Shown here one piece after another: positions 1 to 5,238 of a DNA stretch of 7,934 nt. Under the pieces are notes generated by a model. The model was not told where the DNA came from and made no database searches. It worked only from the letters and a program-made list of their open reading frames with translations. The position numbers and the translations under genes are program-made. Every line of letters starts with the position of its first letter. Position 1 is the stretch's first letter. Origin of the DNA: Propionibacteriaceae bacterium (GTDB taxonomy: Bacteria; Actinomycetota; Actinomycetes; Propionibacteriales; Propionibacteriaceae); NCBI GenBank assembly GCA_031268065.1, contig JAIRXX010000122.1, forward strand, positions 1-7,934. The letters run 5' to 3'.

Positions 1-661
1 CGTTCTCGTCGTTGCGCATCGAGCCATGCCCGGCTTTGCCGTCGGCCAGCAATTTCAGCCAGGCGATGCCCTTCTCAGCGGTTTGCACCAAGTAGAGCCG
101 CAAATCGTCGCGGATCGTCAGCGAGAACCCGCCCACTTCGCCAATGGCCTCTGTGCAGTCTGCCACCAATTCGGGATGGTTCTGGGCGAGCCAGACCGAC
201 CCCAGCCTGCCCCCGGCTTCCTCGTCGGCGGTGAAGACCAGCCTGATCGGCCGCCTCGGGGGACGATTCGTGCGCACCCGGTCCCGGACCACCGCCAGCA
301 CCATCGCGTCGAAGTCTTTCATGTCTACCGCGCCCCGGCCCCACACGTAGCCGTCGATCACCTCTCCGGCGAAGGGATCCACCTGCCAGTCATCGGCCAC
401 CGCTGGCACCACGTCGGTGTGGGCGTGGACCATCAGCGGCGGCAGGCTGGAGTCACAGCCCGGTGGCTCCCAATGGGCTACGACGCTGCTGCGCCGCCGC
501 TCAGACTCAAAGATTTGCGCTTCGATGCCGACATCGCCCAGCTTGGCAGCCACATATTCGGCGGCTTCGCGCTCCCCCTTGGAGCCGTCCGGCCCGAAGT
601 TGGAGGTGTCAAAACGGATCAGGTCAACGCAAAGCCCGACGACTTCTTCAGTAGTGCTCAT
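1..661 (-). CDS. M20-family metallopeptidase (DapE/ArgE/ACY1-like), 3' part missing
   Basis: Zinc-dependent cytoplasmic amidohydrolase or peptidase that cleaves an acyl or peptide bond. The exact substrate cannot be read from sequence. The window holds residues 1-220; the gene continues past base 1. Visible M20 landmarks are HAHTDVVP (metal ligand His81, Asp83 after it), GRGAVDMKD (bridging Asp113), TADEEAGG (catalytic base Glu147, metal ligand Glu148), GEVGGF (probable metal ligand Glu175) and GHGS (211-214, His212) at the start of the lid/dimerisation domain. The second half of the catalytic domain, with the last His ligand, lies outside. The start is ATG at 661: no Shine-Dalgarno is visible, but TATAGT sits six bases upstream, suggesting a leaderless mRNA. 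It lies 60 bases downstream of the amidase gene. The family includes succinyl-diaminopimelate desuccinylase, acetylornithine deacetylase and dipeptidases. The family call is secure; naming it DapE would be overreach. Confidence 0.93.
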   Translation of the reverse strand, partial: MSTTEEVVGLCVDLIRFDTSNFGPDGSKGEREAAEYVAAKLGDVGIEAQIFESERRRSSVVAHWEPPGCDSSLPPLMVHAHTDVVPAVADDWQVDPFAGEVIDGYVWGRGAVDMKDFDAMVLAVVRDRVRTNRPPRRPIRLVFTADEEAGGRLGSVWLAQNHPELVADCTEAIGEVGGFSLTIRDDLRLYLVQTAEKGIAWLKLLADGKAGHGSMRNDEN

Positions 662-667
662 GGCCGC

Positions 668-673
668 ACTATA
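668..673 (-). promoter_or_regulatory. Probable -10 box (TATAGT) of a leaderless promoter for the M20 gene
   Basis: TATAGT on the minus strand differs from the TATAAT consensus at one base and fits the actinobacterial TANNNT rule. Exactly six bases separate it from the ATG at 661, so transcription would start at or next to the start codon. No purine-rich ribosome site lies in between, which agrees with leaderless translation. No convincing -35 hexamer is seen 17-18 bases upstream (best is TTCCGC). The 60-base gap to the amidase gene otherwise shows no clear terminator. Confidence 0.5.
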
Positions 674-721
674 GCCGCCCAAGACCGGGGCGCGGAACCG
701 GCGAACTGCGGCGGACCCGAT

Positions 722-2122
722 TCAGCGGCCGAGAAATCCGTTGTCCTGCAATTGGGCGGAGACGCTGAGCAGCGTGGCCTCAGCGCCGAAACGGGCGCCG
801 AGCATGACACCAATCGGCAATTCCACGCCGTCCACCCAGGCGGTGTGCAGCGGAAGCGAAATCGCCGGTGCGCCGGAGACGTTGTAGATCGAGGTCCAGG
901 GGGTGAAACGGGTCTGCGCGGCGAAATCGGCGGCGGGGTCAAGATCGTCGCGGAGCGCTCCGATCCTTGCCGGAGGCTGGGCCAAAGTGGGCGTGAGGAT
1001 GATGTCATAGCGATCCCATGCGGTCGCAATCCGCTGGGCGACGCGCTGGGCGGCGGTCATCGCCCAGGCGTAAGCCTTGCCGCTGTAGCCGTTGCCCTTT
1101 TCGCGCAGCCACTTGGTGAGCGGGCGCAGCAGGGATTCCTTGCCGAGCGGAATCGGCAAAGTCGCCGCCCCCACCGACCACAGCGCGGCGAAAGCGTCCC
1201 AATCGTCCACCGACATCGGCACCGGGGCGTCCTCGATGATATGCCCCAGCCCTTCCAATGCCACAGCGGCCTTGTCAACCGCCTGCACGCAGGCCGGATG
1301 CACGTCAGCCCAAGCGATGACCGGTGTGGCGAGCATCCCGATCCGGAGCCTGCCCGGAGGGGTGTCGCAGGCCGCGCGGAAACTCGTCTGCGGCACCGGG
1401 GCGTAGAAGATGTCACCAGCCCTGGCCCCGGCCAACACGTCCAAGCCGATGGCGGTGTCGCGCACATCGCGGGTGAGCACGCCGTTGGTGGTCAACCCCG
1501 GACCTGGGAAAACGTGCGGCGCCGGGCTGATCCGGCCCCGGCTGGGTTTGAGGCCGACCAGCCCGCAACTTGAGGCGGGAATGCGAATCGATCCGCCGCC
1601 ATCTGAGGCTTGGGCTATCGGAACGATCTTGGCGGCCACCGCAGCCGCCGCGCCGCCGCTGGAGCCGCCAGCCGAACGGGTCAAATCCCAGGGCGTGCGG
1701 GCGGGCGGGGCGTTGTCCGGCTCGGTGTAGCAGGGAAAGCCGAATTCCGGGGTGTTGGTCTTGCCGACCATCACGGTGCCAGCCTGGGCCAGCCAGGTAA
1801 CCACCCCATCGTCAAAAGTTGCGACATTGCCCGCCATCACCGCCGAGCCGCATTCCATCGGCACCCCGGCCACGGCATTCAGGTCTTTGATCGGGCAGGG
1901 CACCCCGAACAACGGCGGAACCTCCTGGCCCGAGCCGAACAGCGCGTCCAACTTCCGCGCCTGCTCCAGCGCCCGATCCGCGCACAAATGCGCAAATGCG
2001 CCGACGCCGGGCCCAATCTCCTCTGCCCGGCGCAAAGTGTGCTCGGTGACCTCCACCACGCTCACATCACCAGCGCGGATCGCCCCAGCCAGCGCCTCAG
2101 CGCCCAATTCATGAATCATCAT
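722..2122 (-). CDS. Amidase-signature family amidase
   Basis: Ser-cisSer-Lys hydrolase of 466 residues, a typical length for free-standing bacterial amidases, predicted to hydrolyse a carboxamide to acid and ammonia (or an acyl amide) in the cytoplasm. The catalytic triad is visible: Lys79 in PCPIKD, Ser154 in the SAGGSSGGA glycine/serine loop, and nucleophile Ser178 in SDGGGSIRIP, followed by GLVGLKPSRGR. Spacing matches the family (24 residues between the two Ser). I chose ATG at 2122 (MMIHELG); the frame stays open upstream to 2497, but that part lies over the FHA-HTH gene and has the look of a shadow frame. The next ATG at 2119 is equally possible. The start overlaps the 3' end of the FHA-HTH gene by 14 bases, implying translational coupling. 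It could be confused with GatA of Glu-tRNA amidotransferase, but no gatB or gatC is adjacent and the sequence past the signature looks like the general amidase branch. Substrate unknown. Confidence 0.93.
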   Translation of the reverse strand: MMIHELGAEALAGAIRAGDVSVVEVTEHTLRRAEEIGPGVGAFAHLCADRALEQARKLDALFGSGQEVPPLFGVPCPIKDLNAVAGVPMECGSAVMAGNVATFDDGVVTWLAQAGTVMVGKTNTPEFGFPCYTEPDNAPPARTPWDLTRSAGGSSGGAAAAVAAKIVPIAQASDGGGSIRIPASSCGLVGLKPSRGRISPAPHVFPGPGLTTNGVLTRDVRDTAIGLDVLAGARAGDIFYAPVPQTSFRAACDTPPGRLRIGMLATPVIAWADVHPACVQAVDKAAVALEGLGHIIEDAPVPMSVDDWDAFAALWSVGAATLPIPLGKESLLRPLTKWLREKGNGYSGKAYAWAMTAAQRVAQRIATAWDRYDIILTPTLAQPPARIGALRDDLDPAADFAAQTRFTPWTSIYNVSGAPAISLPLHTAWVDGVELPIGVMLGARFGAEATLLSVSAQLQDNGFLGR

Positions 2123-2882
2123 CGTCCCCGTCCACAGCCAAACGCCCGTTATTCGCCGCTGATTCGGCCTCCAGCAATGGCAGGTCGGCGGCGGTGACCA
2201 GCGCCGAGGACACGGCGTACTCGACCAGCCGCGCCCTCCTATTCGTCGCATATCCCGAAGAGTCGCCGCGCAGGCCCTCCACCCCGATGTTGTCGAATTT
2301 GTCGCACACATTGTCCAACTTGCGGTTGAAACGGGTCTGCGTCCATCCCAACCGCTCCGCCGCCTGCGCCGTCGAGGGTATCTCCACCGCCCCGGAGCCG
2401 AATTTGCGCAGCCGATTCTCAGCCAGGGCCAAGATGAGCAGCTTCTGCGCCGCCGTGAGCGGAATGTCCCCGATGGTCTCCTCGTTGTGATCGGCATAGG
2501 CCAGCGACCCGACCGGGGCGAAAGCCCCGGTAGCGGTGAACAGATTCAATTCGTAGCTGATCGGGCCAGCCGAAAAACTCAGCCTCATGCTCCGGAAAAC
2601 CAGCGGAACGGCGGAGCCGGGAGACAGCCACGAATACATCCGGCCCTCCTGGTCGGAAAGCGCGGCAGTCAGCCGCTTGCCGTCGTTGATCACCCACCAA
2701 AACCCGTTGCCGAAAGCCAACCGGAGGAATTTCCGATGCAGATAGGGATTGTCGTCCCAGGCGATGTCGCCGCTGCGACCGATGCTGAACTGCTCATTGG
2801 GCCTTGGGAAATACCAATTGCCGGCGAATTCCACCCGCAATTCATGCTCGCCAAGCGATTCATTGACTCGGTTCTTGCCCAA
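2109..2882 (-). CDS. FHA-like domain fused to C-terminal helix-turn-helix; putative DNA-binding regulator
   Basis: A 257-residue protein, apparently soluble. Residues ~14-72 form an FHA-like fold start: FSIGRSGDI (Gly35, Arg36) and NPYLHRKFLRL (45-55). The usual Ser of the FHA SxxH motif is replaced by His49, and the C-terminal NGT loop is lost (NDGKRLTAAL), so ordinary phosphothreonine binding is doubtful. Residues ~140-206 resemble a winged HTH: LTAAQKLLILALAE, then TAQAAERLGWTQTRFNRKLD as probable turn and recognition helix. The tail ends in an acidic DGDDDDS. The start is uncertain: the first in-frame start is TTG at 2927, but TTG at 2882 has GGAG (2890-2893) seven bases upstream and places the hairpin at 2908-2924 outside the gene, so I prefer it. 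It follows the zinc-ribbon FHA gene and overlaps the amidase. Likely role (inference): transcription factor linked to the neighbouring phospho-signalling genes. Confidence 0.8.
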   Translation of the reverse strand: MGKNRVNESLGEHELRVEFAGNWYFPRPNEQFSIGRSGDIAWDDNPYLHRKFLRLAFGNGFWWVINDGKRLTAALSDQEGRMYSWLSPGSAVPLVFRSMRLSFSAGPISYELNLFTATGAFAPVGSLAYADHNEETIGDIPLTAAQKLLILALAENRLRKFGSGAVEIPSTAQAAERLGWTQTRFNRKLDNVCDKFDNIGVEGLRGDSSGYATNRRARLVEYAVSSALVTAADLPLLEAESAANNGRLAVDGDDDDS

Positions 2883-2889
2883 CGCCGTG

Positions 2890-2893
2890 CTCC
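2890..2893 (-). promoter_or_regulatory. Ribosome binding site deciding the FHA-HTH start
   Basis: GGAG on the minus strand lies seven bases before TTG at 2882. The alternative in-frame TTG at 2927 has only a weak purine stretch (GGA) upstream. This site is the main reason for preferring the shorter 257-residue protein over a 272-residue one. Confidence 0.55.
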
Positions 2894-2907
2894 AGGAAAC
2901 TAATAGC

Positions 2908-2924
2908 CCGCTGCCGGGCAGCGG
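2908..2924 (-). other. Perfect 7-bp inverted repeat between the two FHA genes
   Basis: CCGCTGC and GCAGCGG flank the three-base centre CCG (minus strand), giving a strong GC-only hairpin. The bases after it (GCTATTAGTTTCC) are not a clear U-tract, so it is at best a weak intrinsic terminator or attenuator. It also fits an operator: TTGCCG (2922-2927) and TATTAG (2900-2905) flank it with a 16-base spacer as a weak candidate promoter for the FHA-HTH gene. Confidence 0.4.
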
Positions 2925-2948
2925 CAAATATCCATACCGGGCAGCGGC
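2914..2948. repeat. 12-bp direct repeat in the spacer between the two FHA genes
   Basis: The plus-strand word CCGGGCAGCGGC occurs at 2914-2925 and again, identical, at 2937-2948. The copies start 23 bases apart and are separated by the AT-rich 11-mer AAATATCCATA. The left copy is also one arm of the hairpin at 2908-2924. Two same-orientation sites about two helical turns apart would suit dimer binding by a regulator, possibly the neighbouring HTH protein (inference). Confidence 0.6.
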
Positions 2949-2969
2949 CCGGCTGGTCCAGGCGAGCCG

Positions 2970-4109
2970 CTATGGACCGGTCTCATACCAAAACTCTAAC
3001 GATCCACCCAAGACCACGTACGTCCCGGTGCCGATCATCAGCGGATCGTTGGGCCGCAGCAGCACCGGTTGCGCACCGGGAAATACCACTTCGGTCCCAT
3101 TGGTGGAACCAAGATCGGTCAACAGCACTTGCCAGCCGTCGATGCCTATCTGCAGATGCTGGCCGGAGACGTCACGGGTGGGGTCGTCCAACTGCAGCAG
3201 CTTGGGTTGCTCGCCCACATAGTCGGGTGGGACACGGGGGCTGCGCCCCAAGATTATCGGGCGGTCAAGCAATTCCCGGTCGCCGTTTGCGAACAGGATC
3301 GTGCCCAGCGGCGGTCGCGGAACTTCGACGGGCTGCTGCGGGGGAACCTGCTGCCCGCACACCCGGCACAAGTTGAAATACGGGGAGGTCAAATGCCCCT
3401 GCGGGCAGGTCACCGCCAACACCGCCACCGGCTGCGCCGCCGCTTCGGCGGCAGTCTCGCCGCCCGCCAGGCCGTCCTCATCCGGCTCTGCGGCTACGTC
3501 GTCCCCGTCCGGCTCCGCATCCTCGGCTTCGCCTTCCCCAGGCGGCCCCACCGCTACGGCGGGCTGCTCGGCGGTGTCCGGCCCGTCGTCGTCAAGATCG
3601 TCTTCGGGCAGCGGGGGAAGCGGTTCGAGCACCAGCTCACCGGCTTGGCCGAGCAGGGATTCCGCTGTCTCGATCTGGACTGCCCCAGCGCTCACCACGC
3701 CACCAAGCAGCGGCAGCCAGCTTGCGGCGTCCGCAACCGCGCCCTGATCGCCGCAATCCAGCCTCAGGCTGAATTCGTCGGTAAAGCGGTCGGTGATTAT
3801 CGGTAGCCCGTTCACCTCCTCGCCGTCGCCAGCGACGGCCCGGAACGCGCCGCGCGCGATCACCCGCGCGCCAACTGGCACCTCGGCCACCGCCACGAAT
3901 CCGCGCACCTTCCGCAATCCGCCGCTGACCAAGATGTCCAGCACATCGTCTAAATCGACCTTCTCGCGCAGCGCCGCATACACCTTGGTGACCAATTCGT
4001 GGTCGGTCGGCAATTCGACAAGGACTGCCGCCGACGGCACGCAGACCAAGGTGTGGGGGCCGGGCAGGTAGTTGAAGCCGATATTTTTCTGTGTCTGTGA
4101 ATCAACCAT
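2970..4109 (-). CDS. FHA-domain protein with acidic linker and zinc ribbon
   Basis: A 379-residue protein with no signal peptide or membrane segment. Order of parts: an unrecognised mixed alpha/beta N-terminal region (1-165); a strongly acidic, Ala/Pro-rich linker (~166-225); a small zinc ribbon-like knuckle CPQGH...C..C with Cys235, His239, Cys248 and Cys251 as likely ligands; and a C-terminal FHA domain (~270-372). The FHA landmarks are intact: LGRS (Gly288, Arg289, Ser290), Ser315-x2-His318 and GSTNGT with Asn337, so it should bind phosphothreonine. ATG at 4109 is preceded by GAAGG (4119-4123, nine bases away). It starts 27 bases after the polyprenyl synthase stop, so it is probably on the same transcript, and it precedes the FHA-HTH gene in the same frame. 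Likely role (inference): adaptor reading phosphorylation by the nearby kinase. The N-terminal region matches nothing I can name. Confidence 0.88.
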   Translation of the reverse strand: MVDSQTQKNIGFNYLPGPHTLVCVPSAAVLVELPTDHELVTKVYAALREKVDLDDVLDILVSGGLRKVRGFVAVAEVPVGARVIARGAFRAVAGDGEEVNGLPIITDRFTDEFSLRLDCGDQGAVADAASWLPLLGGVVSAGAVQIETAESLLGQAGELVLEPLPPLPEDDLDDDGPDTAEQPAVAVGPPGEGEAEDAEPDGDDVAAEPDEDGLAGGETAAEAAAQPVAVLAVTCPQGHLTSPYFNLCRVCGQQVPPQQPVEVPRPPLGTILFANGDRELLDRPIILGRSPRVPPDYVGEQPKLLQLDDPTRDVSGQHLQIGIDGWQVLLTDLGSTNGTEVVFPGAQPVLLRPNDPLMIGTGTYVVLGGSLEFWYETGP

Positions 4110-4136
4110 TTGGGGGAACCTTCATTGGGGGGAAAC

Positions 4137-5129
4137 TTAGGACGAACGGGTGACTACCGCATCACACAAAGCCGCCAGCCCAATGCGGGCCTGGCCTTCG
4201 GGCAATGGGTCTAGATAGCTTCGCGCCAGGTTGGCCCGACGCCGAATTTCATCGTGGGCCTCTTCCATGCAGCGGTGCCCACGCAGCAGCGCCAACGCTT
4301 CGGCCAGTTCTTCGTCGCTGCCCAACTCGCCATCCAGCAGCTGCAGCAGCCTGGCGTCGCGCGGATCGGCGCAACGGCGGACCAGCAAGGTCGGCAAAGT
4401 GCGCACCCCGGCCCGCAAGTCGGTGCCGGGAGTTTTCCCAGCCGTCTCCGACTCAATGTCGATCAGATCGTCAATGAGCTGGAACACCACCCCTATTTCC
4501 TCGCCAAATTTCGCCAAAGCCGACAGCATCGGCTCGGGCAGCCCCGCAGCCATGCCGCCTAAAACCGCCGAACCCGCGATCAACGAGCCGGTCTTGTCGG
4601 ACACCACCCGCAGATAGTGCTCCACCGGGTCGGCACCCGGTTCCGGCCCCACCGTCTCCCTAAGCTGGCCCTGGACGAGGCGGTTGAAAGTCACCGAATG
4701 GACTTTGGCGAAAGGTTTGTCGAGGTCGGTCAGCACTGAAGCCATCCGGGCGAAAAGCAGATCGCCCACCAGGATCGCCACCATATTGCCCCAACGCTGG
4801 TTGGCGCTGGGCGCACCTCTGCGGAGCACAGCGTCGTCCATCACGTCGTCGTGGTAAAGGCTGGCCACATGGGTCAGCTCCGCAACCACCGCCGCGTTGA
4901 CCACGTCTTCGCGTTTTGGCTCCCCCAGCATTGACGCCACCACCACCAGCAACGGGCGGAAGCGCTTTCCGCCGGAGGAAATGATGTGTCCGGCGGCTTC
5001 AGTGGCGAAAGCCGTATCCGCTTGGGCCGCCGCCACCAGCCGCTGCTCCACCTCCGCCAAGAATTGTGAAACGGCGTCGACGAAATCATCATCCACCGCG
5101 CCAATCAACTCACGAGCGTTCCAACTCAC
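4137..5129 (-). CDS. Trans-polyprenyl diphosphate synthase (menaquinone side-chain type)
   Basis: Condenses isopentenyl diphosphate with an allylic diphosphate to make a long all-trans prenyl chain; in bacteria of this type the product usually feeds menaquinone. The 330-residue length is normal. Visible motifs are GGKRFRP (53-59), the first aspartate-rich motif DDVMD (94-98) followed by RRGAPSANQRWGN, LVQGQ (151-155), and the second aspartate-rich motif DDLID (220-224), with KTPGTDLRAG after it. The bulky residues usually controlling chain length cannot be judged safely, so hepta-, octa- and nonaprenyl products are all possible. The GTG at 5129 is the first possible start, since an in-frame TAG (5139-5141) lies three codons before it. 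No ribosome site is visible, but TAGGCT lies six bases upstream, suggesting a leaderless mRNA. No other quinone genes appear in the window; the next gene encodes the zinc-ribbon FHA protein 27 bases downstream. Confidence 0.95.
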   Translation of the reverse strand: MSWNARELIGAVDDDFVDAVSQFLAEVEQRLVAAAQADTAFATEAAGHIISSGGKRFRPLLVVVASMLGEPKREDVVNAAVVAELTHVASLYHDDVMDDAVLRRGAPSANQRWGNMVAILVGDLLFARMASVLTDLDKPFAKVHSVTFNRLVQGQLRETVGPEPGADPVEHYLRVVSDKTGSLIAGSAVLGGMAAGLPEPMLSALAKFGEEIGVVFQLIDDLIDIESETAGKTPGTDLRAGVRTLPTLLVRRCADPRDARLLQLLDGELGSDEELAEALALLRGHRCMEEAHDEIRRRANLARSYLDPLPEGQARIGLAALCDAVVTRSS

Positions 5130-5238
5130 CCGGCTAGCCTAACAGTAGCCCCGCCAATCATGCCTGAGCGTCGCCGGGTCGCTGCGCCGCTCGGGTCGCA
5201 ATCGCTGGGCGCGCGCCCGTCCAGAACCCGTTCCATCT
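5130..5238 (-). other. Intergenic region between kinase and polyprenyl synthase
   Basis: A 109-base gap, the largest in the window. It holds the -10 candidate above and a perfect 12-bp palindrome GGGCGCGCGCCC at 5207-5218, and GGGTCGC twice (5176-5182 and 5193-5199, plus strand). No intrinsic terminator with a U-tract is seen after the kinase, so read-through into the synthase cannot be excluded. Confidence 0.6.
5136..5141 (-). promoter_or_regulatory. Probable -10 box (TAGGCT) of a leaderless promoter for the polyprenyl synthase/FHA/amidase unit
   Basis: TAGGCT on the minus strand fits the actinobacterial TANNNT -10 rule and ends six bases before GTG at 5129, the same geometry as the M20 gene. 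There is no recognisable -35 at 17 bases (GGCATG) and no Shine-Dalgarno. TACTGT, another TANNNT word, overlaps it just upstream and is an alternative. It would drive the synthase and the tightly spaced genes that follow. Confidence 0.4.

Noticed and set aside
26..1573. Plus-strand open frame of 515 codons opposite the M20 and amidase genes
   Set aside because: It is antisense to two genes with complete catalytic motifs; its translation is Arg/Gly/His/Pro-rich with no recognisable domain, typical of shadow frames in high-GC DNA.
722..2122. GatA subunit of Glu-tRNA(Gln) amidotransferase
   Set aside because: The Lys-Ser-Ser triad is common to all amidase-signature enzymes; no gatB or gatC neighbours are present and the gene sits behind a regulator, so a general amidase is more likely.
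2123..2497. N-terminal extension of the amidase frame up to 2497
   Set aside because: The extra 125 codons lie over the FHA-HTH gene in another frame, are Arg/Trp/Ser-rich and match no amidase region; MMIHELG at 2122 is the normal amidase N-terminus.
3069..3806. Plus-strand open frame of 245 codons over the zinc-ribbon FHA gene
   Set aside because: The minus-strand frame encodes a clear FHA domain and zinc ligands; the plus frame has no motif and low-complexity composition.
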